Shown in pieces: positions 1 through 5,489 of a stretch of 8,523 nt of DNA. The notes under the pieces were generated by a model that saw nothing but the letters and a program-made list of their open reading frames with translations, made no database searches and was not told where the DNA came from. The translations under genes were made by a program, and so were the position numbers. How positions within the stretch are numbered: position 1 is the first letter of the stretch; the number at the start of each line of letters is the position of its first letter. The DNA is from Candidatus Bathyarchaeum sp. (lineage in GTDB: Archaea; Thermoproteota; Bathyarchaeia; Bathyarchaeales; Bathyarchaeaceae): NCBI GenBank assembly GCA_003096235.1, contig PIXT01000181.1:1-8523 (forward strand), given 5' to 3'.

Positions 1-14
1 AAAAGGTGAAACAA

Positions 15-1016
15 GTGACTGCAAACAACATTTTGGAATGCATCGGAAATACGCCAATGGTGCGAGTGAATCACCTAAATCCGAACCCTAATCTTGACTT
101 GTTCATCAAGCTTGAAAAGTTCAATCCAGGAGGCTCTGTCAAAGATCGCATAACAAAATACATGATCGAAAACGCAGAAAAAAATGGTCACCTAAAAAAA
201 GGAATGACCGTTATAGAGCCCACCAGCGGAAACACAGGCATCGGGCTAGCTTTGGTCTGTAGAGTAAAAGGATATGACTTAGCCCTCGTAATGCCCGACA
301 CAATGACCCGAGAAAGACGCCAGATACTTTTAGCTTTAGGCGCCAAAGTCATCCTCAGCGAAGGAAAAAAAGGAATGGACGGCGCACAAGATTTAGCGCA
401 TGAGATTGCAGAAAAACAACCAAACAAATACTTTATACCCAATCAATTCGCAAATCAAGCCAACGTTCTAGCTCACTACGAAACTACTGCCGAGGAAATA
501 TGGAGAGACACCAAAGGCAAAATCACACATTTTGTGGCTGGAATAGGAACAGGCGGTACATTGATGGGAGTATCCTGTAAGCTAAAAGAGCTCAACCCTG
601 ACATTCAAGTGATTGCTGTTCAGCCACAAGCCGGTAAACCGATTCAAGGATTGAAAAATCTGCAGACTCAATATGTTCCAGCTATCTGGAAACCTGAGTT
701 GGTGGACGAAATCTATCCTGTTTCTTCAACTGATGCTGAAGATTCGGCAAGGCTGTTGGCTCTTCAAGAAGGTCTGTTTGTGGGAACAAGTTCAGGAGCT
801 ATTTTTCACGTAGCTCAAAAGAAGGCAAAAGAAATTGATGGAGGCGTGATGGTGGCGATTGCTCCGGATGGAGGAGAAAAGTATCTGAGTACCTCTTTAT
901 GTGATCCGGCGTTATGTGTAGAAGCCGTCAAAAAGTTTGGAATCCAGTGTTCCTACAAAGATGGACAGCCCGTAACACAGGCTACAGCCGTTTCCCTCAA
1001 GGAAGTCTCACCTTAA
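15..1016 (+). CDS. cysM: Cysteine synthase family PLP enzyme (CysM/CysK-like)
   Basis: Fold-type II PLP enzyme expected to make L-cysteine by beta-replacement of an activated serine (O-acetylserine, possibly O-phosphoserine in archaea) with sulfide or another sulfur donor, in the cytosol. Visible from the GTG at 15 (333 aa): IGNTP near residue 11, the Schiff-base lysine K43 in GSVKDR, the substrate loop TSGNTG (70-75), the glycine-rich phosphate loop GIGTGGT (176-182), GTSSG (257-261) and the near-terminal GEKYLST motif. Length is normal for CysM (about 300) plus a tail of about 40 residues holding three cysteines (296, 301, 312). An in-frame GTG at 6 is also possible, but it overlaps the SD-like AGGTGA (4-9), which sits 5 bases before the GTG at 15. 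The frame stays open to the window edge, so a start further upstream cannot be excluded. Family assignment is firm; the sulfur acceptor substrate and the cysM/cysK/OPSS choice are not. Confidence 0.88.
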   Translation: MTANNILECIGNTPMVRVNHLNPNPNLDLFIKLEKFNPGGSVKDRITKYMIENAEKNGHLKKGMTVIEPTSGNTGIGLALVCRVKGYDLALVMPDTMTRERRQILLALGAKVILSEGKKGMDGAQDLAHEIAEKQPNKYFIPNQFANQANVLAHYETTAEEIWRDTKGKITHFVAGIGTGGTLMGVSCKLKELNPDIQVIAVQPQAGKPIQGLKNLQTQYVPAIWKPELVDEIYPVSSTDAEDSARLLALQEGLFVGTSSGAIFHVAQKKAKEIDGGVMVAIAPDGGEKYLSTSLCDPALCVEAVKKFGIQCSYKDGQPVTQATAVSLKEVSP

Positions 1017-1052
1017 ACTTGATGGATAAACGTTATTAGCTGATTGACGATA

Positions 1053-1061
1053 TTTTTCTTT
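1053..1061 (+). terminator. Oligo-T tract after the cysteine synthase gene
   Basis: TTTTTCTTT lies 37 bases after the stop at 1014-1016 and before the next gene's putative TATA box. Archaeal RNA polymerase terminates at such non-template T tracts without a hairpin, so this is a plausible 3' end that would separate the two genes into different transcripts. It is supported only by composition and position. Confidence 0.35.
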
Positions 1062-1076
1062 CACGTTCTCAGTGAG

Positions 1077-1090
1077 GTTTAAAGGATAGT
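1077..1090 (+). promoter_or_regulatory. Putative archaeal TATA box for the SIS gene
   Basis: GTTTAAAGGATAG contains TTTAAA at 1078-1083. The usual archaeal spacing of about 26 bases from the TATA centre predicts initiation near 1107, which would leave a leader of roughly 12 bases before the ATG at 1119. This agrees with the absence of a good SD sequence there. The assignment rests on consensus and spacing only. Confidence 0.35.
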
Positions 1091-1118
1091 AAGTGTTCAT
1101 GGCATAGTTACTCTGCGG

Positions 1119-2282
1119 ATGGTGAAGACGGTTAGCAAAAAAATTTCTGGCGTAGAATATGTCGAACAAATCAATGACAATCTTCTTAAAATGACCACTA
1201 AAAGCCTACTTCCCTTGTACGAATCCTTGAAAGCCGCTGACTGTATTGTATGTGGCGGCTCCGGTAGGTCTCTTCATTCTTTGAACATAGCAATGAGCCA
1301 AATAGCTATGATGAAAGAGCCTAAAGTGGTCATCACCAGAGAAGATGTCGGTTTTCCGGGAAGAGGAATGCTTGACGCCGCTTCACAACTTGAAAAAAGA
1401 CACAACAAAATTGTTCTTCTTATCAATTCTGGAAGCGGAGAATCTGATGATCCTAGACATCTTGCTGAAGAGCTAGAAAAATATTTGGAATCTACGGGCA
1501 GCACCAATTTTACTATGGGCTTGATAACCTCTAACCCTAAATCTTCAATCGCAAAGATTGTTCAAAGGCATGGTCATGTAGTTACCGTTGAGGGTCGAAT
1601 AAAACAACAACTACCCTCATCTGATGCTTACAGTCAAACAGGAATAATGGGCGACCTATTTGAGCTTGGCAGCTTATTTTTGCTGCAGATGATTACCGAG
1701 GCAATATCAGAAAACGGTTCTGTGGAACGGGTTACTGAGCTTATTGCCGAGGAAGCACCAGTTTTAAGGGAAATCACTAAAAATGCAGTCGATTCTGAAG
1801 CCACAAAGGCAGTTCTAGACATTCTTGAGCGCCGCAGCGACGTGTTTTTGGGTGGAAGAGGAACCGCTGAAGAAGTCGCCAAAATGACTGCTGTGCGGCT
1901 GTTTCACATCAAAAAGTTTCTGGGAGACGACGTTTACATTGCCCGTGGAGTCAATACGCCTCATCCAAGAGCTGGCGACCTAGAGATTTTGATTTCTTAT
2001 TCGGGAAGAACCAAGCCTGTTGTTGGCTGGTGTGACCGGTTTAGGGGTTTAGGGGGAACCGTTTTCTCGATTGTTGGCTGCAAACAAACAAATCTTGCGA
2101 TAAATTCTGATTTGAAAATTCTTCTGGAAGAGACTGTTGAACAGGGAACGCCGCGAAGATTCTACATGAGGGCAGCATATGTGCTAAGTTGCCTGCCAAT
2201 TCTGTTAACTGAAAGGCTGAGCATGAAAGGTCTAATTTTGCCAGAGTACATATTCAAATGGTACCACAGCGTAATCGAGTGA
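1119..2282 (+). CDS. Tandem SIS-domain protein, sugar-phosphate isomerase-like
   Basis: A 387-residue soluble protein with two sugar isomerase (SIS) domains. Domain 1 (about 38-200) has GGSGRS (46-51) and NSGSGESDD (103-111). Domain 2 (about 235-365) has GGRGTAEEVA (245-254), then VRLFHI, GVNTP, GDLEI and SYSGRT (293-298). The second half follows the order of motifs in archaeal 6-phospho-3-hexuloisomerase (GxGRS, RLxHLG, TP, GDLLI, SGSGET), but PHI is a single-domain protein of about 180-200 aa, so this looks like a duplicated or fused relative. SIS domains bind phosphosugars in isomerases and regulators, and no DNA-binding domain is visible here. The ATG at 1119 is the first possible start after the in-frame stop at 1080-1082; GTG at 1122 is the next codon. 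Neighbours do not reveal the substrate. Domain call sure, function unknown. Confidence 0.85.
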   Translation: MVKTVSKKISGVEYVEQINDNLLKMTTKSLLPLYESLKAADCIVCGGSGRSLHSLNIAMSQIAMMKEPKVVITREDVGFPGRGMLDAASQLEKRHNKIVLLINSGSGESDDPRHLAEELEKYLESTGSTNFTMGLITSNPKSSIAKIVQRHGHVVTVEGRIKQQLPSSDAYSQTGIMGDLFELGSLFLLQMITEAISENGSVERVTELIAEEAPVLREITKNAVDSEATKAVLDILERRSDVFLGGRGTAEEVAKMTAVRLFHIKKFLGDDVYIARGVNTPHPRAGDLEILISYSGRTKPVVGWCDRFRGLGGTVFSIVGCKQTNLAINSDLKILLEETVEQGTPRRFYMRAAYVLSCLPILLTERLSMKGLILPEYIFKWYHSVIE

Positions 2283-2322
2283 CCTAAAAAAGGGGTCACC
2301 TAAAGAAATTTAGATTCTTTTT
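2279..2322. terminator. Hairpin and oligo-T tracts between convergent genes
   Basis: GTGACC (2279-2284, overlapping the SIS gene stop codon) pairs with GGTCAC (2294-2299) around a 9-base loop. The loop carries A6 (2286-2291), which reads as T6 on the minus strand directly after the ilvD stop. On the plus strand, TTCTTTTT (2315-2322) follows. Each converging transcript therefore meets a T tract within about 40 bases of its stop, as expected for archaeal termination. The 27-base gap between the genes leaves room for little else. Confidence 0.5.
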
Positions 2323-3968
2323 AGTGTACTTCCTTTGTGTGCAGATTGAACCATCTGGGAATAGCGTGCTAGGTAACCTGTTTTAACGGGTGGCTCTTTT
2401 GCGGTCCAAGACTTTGCGCGTTTAGCCAGTTCTTCAGGGCTAAGTTTCACACTAAGTTTTCTTTGGGGCACATCAATTTCTATTATGTCGTCATCTTTTA
2501 CCAAGCCTATGGCTCCGCCCACAGCGGCTTCGGGACTTACGTGTCCAATGCAGGGTCCTCTTGTGGCTCCAGAAAATCGTCCATCAGTGATCAAGGCAAC
2601 TGATTCGCTTAATCCCATGCCTGCTATAGACGCAGTGGGGGAGAGCATCTCTCGCATTCCTGGTCCTCCTTTTGGTCCTTCATAGCGGATAACCACTACG
2701 TCTCCTTTGTTGATTTGTTTGTTGAGTATAGCATTCATTGCGTCTTCTTCAGAGTCAAATGTTTTTGCAGGACCACTATGAACCATCATGTTAGCTGATA
2801 TTCCTGCTGCCTTCACCACGGCGCCGTCAGCTGCCAAGTTTCCGAATAAAACAGCTATTCCGCCTTCCTTGTGGACAGGGTTATCTAATGAGCGAATCAC
2901 TTCTGGGTTCTTGACCGTTGCAGAGGCGATGTTTTCTTTTACTGTTTTTCCTGTCACTGTAACCGAGTCGACATGAAGCAAATCCTTTAGCACCTTCATT
3001 ACTGCTGGGATTCCTCCTGCCTCGTTTAGGTCTTGCATGTCGTAGGGTCCACTTGGAATCATGCTTGTAATATGTGAAACCCGTTTACTCAACTTGTCAA
3101 ACATGGATAGTGGTAACTCTATTTCTGCTTCGTTTGCAATTGCAGTAACATGCAAAACAGTGTTAGTTGAGCCTCCAAGAGCCATATCCACCATAATGGC
3201 ATTCTCAAAAGAGTTAGCAGACATTATTGTTCTGGGCTTCAAATCTTCCTTTACCAGCCCAACAATGCGTTCACCTGTTGCCTTGGCAATTCTCAGCCGT
3301 TGTGCACTAACTGCAGCAGGCGTAGCACATCCAGGCAAAGACATTCCAAGAGCCTCAGTTACACATGCCATAGTGTTAGCTGTGAACAAACCATTGCACG
3401 AGCCACAGGTTGGACATGCAACATCTTCAAGACACTTTAATTCCTCCTCGCTCATTTTGCCTGCTGCAACCTTTCCTATTGCCTCAAACATGGAGTCTGT
3501 TCCCACTTTCTTTCCCTTGTATGTGCCTGAAAGCATTGGACCTCCAGTAACCATTATTGCGGGAATGTTTAGTCGGGCAGCTGCCATCAGCATTCCGGGA
3601 GTTATTTTGTCGCATGTGGTAATCAAAACTATGCCGTCGAATCGGTGAGCTAGAACCATGGATTCGACAGAATCGGCGATTAATTCTCGAGAAGGTAAAG
3701 AATAGCGCATTCCGTTGTGTCCCATGGCTATTCCGTCGCAGATGCCTATGGTGTTAAATTCGAAAGGAACGCCACCTGCACTACGTATGCCTGCTTTTAC
3801 TGCTTCTGCAACCTGTTTTAGGTGAACGTGTCCAGGAACTACGTCTGTGAAGCTGTTCACTACGCCTATGAATGGTTTATTTATGTCGCTGTCTGAGAGC
3901 CCGAGTGCCTTTAGTAGGGCGCGGTGAGGAGCCCTTTGAAAACCAACTTTTACTGCATCGCTTCTCAT
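2310..3968 (-). CDS. ilvD: Dihydroxy-acid dehydratase (IlvD)
   Basis: Cytosolic Fe-S enzyme that dehydrates 2,3-dihydroxy-isovalerate and 2,3-dihydroxy-3-methylvalerate to the 2-keto acid precursors of valine/leucine and isoleucine. The 552-residue length matches the family. Visible motifs in order: [13 protein letters not shown] (38-50), [20 protein letters not shown] (77-96), [10 protein letters not shown] (117-126) with the metal-binding Asp and probable carbamylated Lys121, [17 protein letters not shown] (184-200), [14 protein letters not shown] (428-441), and [10 protein letters not shown] (462-471) whose Ser466 is the expected catalytic base. C77, C119 and C188/C191 are candidate cluster ligands. 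The VPGH motif is like the E. coli type and lacks the Cys of the mycobacterial [2Fe-2S] type, so cluster type cannot be fixed by eye. The ATG start has an SD-like GAAGG seven bases upstream. The gene is transcribed away from leuA-ilvB, so it has its own promoter. Confidence 0.97.
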   Translation of the reverse strand: MRSDAVKVGFQRAPHRALLKALGLSDSDINKPFIGVVNSFTDVVPGHVHLKQVAEAVKAGIRSAGGVPFEFNTIGICDGIAMGHNGMRYSLPSRELIADSVESMVLAHRFDGIVLITTCDKITPGMLMAAARLNIPAIMVTGGPMLSGTYKGKKVGTDSMFEAIGKVAAGKMSEEELKCLEDVACPTCGSCNGLFTANTMACVTEALGMSLPGCATPAAVSAQRLRIAKATGERIVGLVKEDLKPRTIMSANSFENAIMVDMALGGSTNTVLHVTAIANEAEIELPLSMFDKLSKRVSHITSMIPSGPYDMQDLNEAGGIPAVMKVLKDLLHVDSVTVTGKTVKENIASATVKNPEVIRSLDNPVHKEGGIAVLFGNLAADGAVVKAAGISANMMVHSGPAKTFDSEEDAMNAILNKQINKGDVVVIRYEGPKGGPGMREMLSPTASIAGMGLSESVALITDGRFSGATRGPCIGHVSPEAAVGGAIGLVKDDDIIEIDVPQRKLSVKLSPEELAKRAKSWTAKEPPVKTGYLARYSQMVQSAHKGSTLKRI

Positions 3969-3988
3969 TTTCTAACCTTCTGAAACTT

Positions 3989-4022
3989 GATTAAATAAAG
4001 AATGGCTGATTCTGTTAAATGT
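3989..4022. promoter_or_regulatory. Divergent promoter region, ilvD / small RHH gene
   Basis: The 82 bases between the ilvD ATG (3968) and the TTG at 4051 contain two AT-rich TATA-like elements: TTAAATAAAG (3991-4000; CTTTATTTAA on the minus strand) and GTTAAAT (4014-4020; ATTTAAC on the minus strand). From the second element a minus-strand start near 3990 would leave a leader long enough to hold the GAAGG at 3976-3980. From the first, a plus-strand start near 4021 would lead into the RHH gene. Which box serves which gene cannot be decided from sequence alone. Confidence 0.35.
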
Positions 4023-4050
4023 TTTGACTATTGCATGTTGACTGGTAATC

Positions 4051-4224
4051 TTGGAAAAAACAGAAATAGTGAACATTACCTATATTACCTACGGTGATAA
4101 TTTGCCGACTGTTGCAATTTCTGATGAGTTGAATCAGAAACTAAAAAAGGCAGTGAAAGAAGGCGCTTGCTGCAGCGTTGATCACTACGTAGAGCGAACC
4201 CTTACTGAATCTCTCGGAAAGTAA
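4051..4224 (+). CDS. Small ribbon-helix-helix-like protein
   Basis: A 57-codon reading frame opening with TTG (LEKTEIVNITY...) and ending with TAA at 4222-4224. Residues from about 20 on fit the MetJ/Arc/CopG ribbon-helix-helix pattern: a short strand (TVAIS), helix A (DELNQKLKKAVKEG), a turn, then helix B (SVDHYVERTLTESL), where S-V-x-x-Y-V resembles the common SVDEYVREAL pattern. RHH proteins dimerise through the strand and bind operator DNA, and many are antitoxins or autoregulators. No toxin-like gene accompanies it. GTG at 4069 is an alternative start giving 51 aa. The TTG is weakly supported by GGT at 4044-4046. It is divergent from ilvD with only 82 bases between starts, so control of ilvD is possible but unproven. 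The short length and rare start codon make it easy to miss. Confidence 0.6.
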   Translation: MEKTEIVNITYITYGDNLPTVAISDELNQKLKKAVKEGACCSVDHYVERTLTESLGK

Positions 4225-4248
4225 TACTGACCTTTAGTATTTCCTTCG

Positions 4249-4253
4249 TTTTT
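4249..4253 (+). terminator. T5 tract after the RHH gene
   Basis: CG-TTTTT-GC lies 24 bases after the RHH stop within a pyrimidine-rich stretch (4241-4260), fitting an archaeal oligo-T termination signal. It is a weak, composition-based call. I see nothing convincing between here and 4342. Confidence 0.25.
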
Positions 4254-4342
4254 GCTTCCTGCCGCAATGTAAGCGGACGCTATTTTCTTTAATATCTCCA
4301 ATATTTGAAAAATAACATGTAATCTTGTTGGCTAACTTCTCA

Positions 4343-4499
4343 TTACAGTTTCAAGCCCTTCATTGTTTCTTTAATCCATTCAACCAGTCTTTTATGGGCA
4401 TCCATTCCTTTATCTGAAAGCGTTATCCTCTCGTTTCCGTCAATTACCGTAAATCTTAATCAGCTCATGCCCATCAAGCCAATCCATTTGTTCGGTTAT
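4343..4499 (-). pseudogene. Frameshifted, 5'-truncated remnant, possibly a winged-helix C-terminus
   Basis: Reading the minus strand just past the methyltransferase stop gives ITEQMDWLDGHELIKIYG, then a stop (4442-4440). One frame over it continues as IDGNERITLSDKG, AHKRLVEWIKETMKG and a stop at 4345-4343. The two pieces join at GGTAATTGAC; restoring two bases (for example GGTGTAATTGAC) makes one frame. The pattern 'W-L-x-x-x-E-L-I ... I-T-L-S-D-K-G' resembles the second helix and wing of winged-helix regulators, where 'LT/LS-x-K/E-G' is common. The recognition-helix half is absent because the methyltransferase gene occupies that place. Alternatives are a real small protein of about 50 aa interrupted by an indel, or chance. 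The amino acid composition is very protein-like across the break, so I favour a decayed gene. Confidence 0.45.
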
Positions 4500-5263
4500 T
4501 TAACTTGCAAGATATAGAAGACGTAACCGTAATAGTCAGAATACTTGCGGAACATCTCAATCTCGGTTTCTTCAAAGGCTATAAACTGTAAAGCTTCTTT
4601 GTCATCTTTATGTTTCATCTTAATGGTCGGAAGTTTTGCTTGTATCCAATTATAGTAGTTGTCCCACCAACTCTTTGTAGGCAAAACAAAAGAGTTGACT
4701 ATACAATATCCACTTCTCTTGGCAACATCTAGATTCTCTTCCACCGTTTTAATCACAGGATAAGCATGTCTCATGAATTCTACAACCTCGTCGGGCAAAT
4801 CAGGTTGTAACCAAGACATTTCTGAAACAGCAACATACCCGCTTGGAGCCAGCAAACGCTTCCACTCACGTAAACCCTTTTCAAACCCGATTACAAAAAT
4901 TGCGCCCTCAGACCAAATCAAATCAAAGCAGCCGTCTTCGTAGGTGAGATTGAACATGTCACCCTTAACTGGCTTAATTATATCATTAACGCCCTCGTTT
5001 TTGCTGCTCTTTTTTAATTGCTCCAAAAATGGTTGATGAAAATCTAACGCGTCTATTTGTCCACGGGATAACTTTGCCAGCTGAATCGTTTGCATGCCTG
5101 GACCACAACCAATATCAAGTATGCGTGGATTTGTTGGCAAATCCTTGAGCATCATGTATGCTTTTTGTGTTGATTTGTTGTCTCCTGGTCCTTCTCTGGG
5201 GAGCTTGCTGTGAATTTCCCAGAAAACTGGTGGAAAATCTTCTAACATTAATGAAACATCCAA
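4496..5263 (-). CDS. Class I SAM-dependent methyltransferase
   Basis: A 255-residue Rossmann-fold methyltransferase acting on an unidentified, probably small, substrate. Motif I is LDIGCGPG (49-56), an acidic residue follows strand 2 (ALDF, 72-75), GDM is at 101-103, and motif IV-like FDLIWSEGAI is at 113-122. Then come GFEKGLREWKRLLAPSGY and a C-terminal DYYGYVFYI. The combination GPG before motif I, WSEGAI, GFEKGLREW and the D-Y-Y-G end matches, from memory, a family of about 250-aa methyltransferases found in Bacteroides and methanogens, with solved structures but no defined function. The listed start is TTG at 5263. ATG at 5248 (residue 6) is at least as likely, because a TATA-like TTAAATAG at 5275-5282 predicts transcription starting near 5253. 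Possibly acquired by transfer: it adjoins a gene remnant and a duplicated 17-bp sequence. Confidence 0.85.
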   Translation of the reverse strand: MDVSLMLEDFPPVFWEIHSKLPREGPGDNKSTQKAYMMLKDLPTNPRILDIGCGPGMQTIQLAKLSRGQIDALDFHQPFLEQLKKSSKNEGVNDIIKPVKGDMFNLTYEDGCFDLIWSEGAIFVIGFEKGLREWKRLLAPSGYVAVSEMSWLQPDLPDEVVEFMRHAYPVIKTVEENLDVAKRSGYCIVNSFVLPTKSWWDNYYNWIQAKLPTIKMKHKDDKEALQFIAFEETEIEMFRKYSDYYGYVFYILQVK

Positions 5264-5331
5264 TATTGTAGAGACTATTTAATCTGGAAAAACATAAAAT
5301 CTTTTTGGCATCGTTTCTAACATAAATGAAA
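5240..5331. repeat. 17-bp direct repeat flanking the methyltransferase promoter
   Basis: TTCTAACATTAATGAAA at 5240-5256 and TTCTAACATAAATGAAA at 5315-5331 differ at one base and lie 75 bases apart in the same orientation. The first copy contains the methyltransferase ATG at 5248. The second, read on the minus strand, starts a 14-codon ORF (MLETMPKRFYVFPD) beginning with the same MLE as the gene, and its stop falls inside the TATA box. It may be a tandem duplication of the gene's 5' end or a repeated regulator site. Confidence 0.6.
5275..5284 (-). promoter_or_regulatory. Putative TATA box for the methyltransferase
   Basis: GATTAAATAG on the minus strand. Spacing of about 26 bases puts initiation near 5253, 5 bases before the ATG at 5248, implying an almost leaderless mRNA that would exclude the TTG at 5263. 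Call based on consensus and spacing. Confidence 0.4.
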
Positions 5332-5361
5332 TCCCAGATAATGTGTAGATAAATTGTACAT

Positions 5362-5378
5362 CGAAAAACTTTTATATG
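5362..5378 (+). promoter_or_regulatory. Archaeal BRE/TATA promoter of the leuA-ilvB operon
   Basis: CGAAAAAC followed by TTTTATATG is a close match to an archaeal BRE (purine-rich with A stretch) plus TATA box (TTTATAT at 5371-5377). Initiation is expected about 26 bases downstream of the TATA centre, near 5400. That is about 9 bases before the ATG at 5409 and about 50 before the ATG at 5449. It is the best promoter in the window and faces leuA. Confidence 0.65.
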
Positions 5379-5408
5379 AATTATTAAGTTGTTTGGAAGG
5401 AACGAGGA

Positions 5409-5489
5409 ATGAATCGTGAGGGATCATTGGGTTCTCGAGGGACACAAAATGGGGGATCGCTTTATTCGCTAGCTTCCCCAAAAAGATAA
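5409..5489 (+). other. Short upstream ORF entering leuA at a slippery site
   Basis: A 26-codon frame (MNREGSLGSRG...SLASPKR) begins at ATG 5409, preceded by SD-like GGAAGG (5395-5400) and GAGGA (5404-5408). It ends with TAA at 5487-5489. Two codons before the stop is C_CCA_AAA (5477-5483), an X_XXY_YYZ heptamer. A -1 slip there continues as AAG ATA AGA GTT TTT GAC, which is the start of the leuA homology. It contains three scattered Leu codons and no Leu run, so it is a poor classical leu attenuator peptide. It may be the true N-terminus of LeuA joined by frameshifting, a leader ORF, or the result of an indel. Confidence 0.5.

Noticed and set aside
3061..3648. 195-codon open frame on the plus strand inside ilvD
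   Set aside because: It is antisense to highly conserved IlvD motifs, its translation is low-complexity and resembles no family, and it has no promoter or SD of its own.
4225..4342. Possible minus-strand coding segment (LANKITCYFSNIGDIKENSV...)
   Set aside because: It has no ATG, GTG or TTG start in a sensible place, ends at 33 or so codons, and shows no domain-like pattern.
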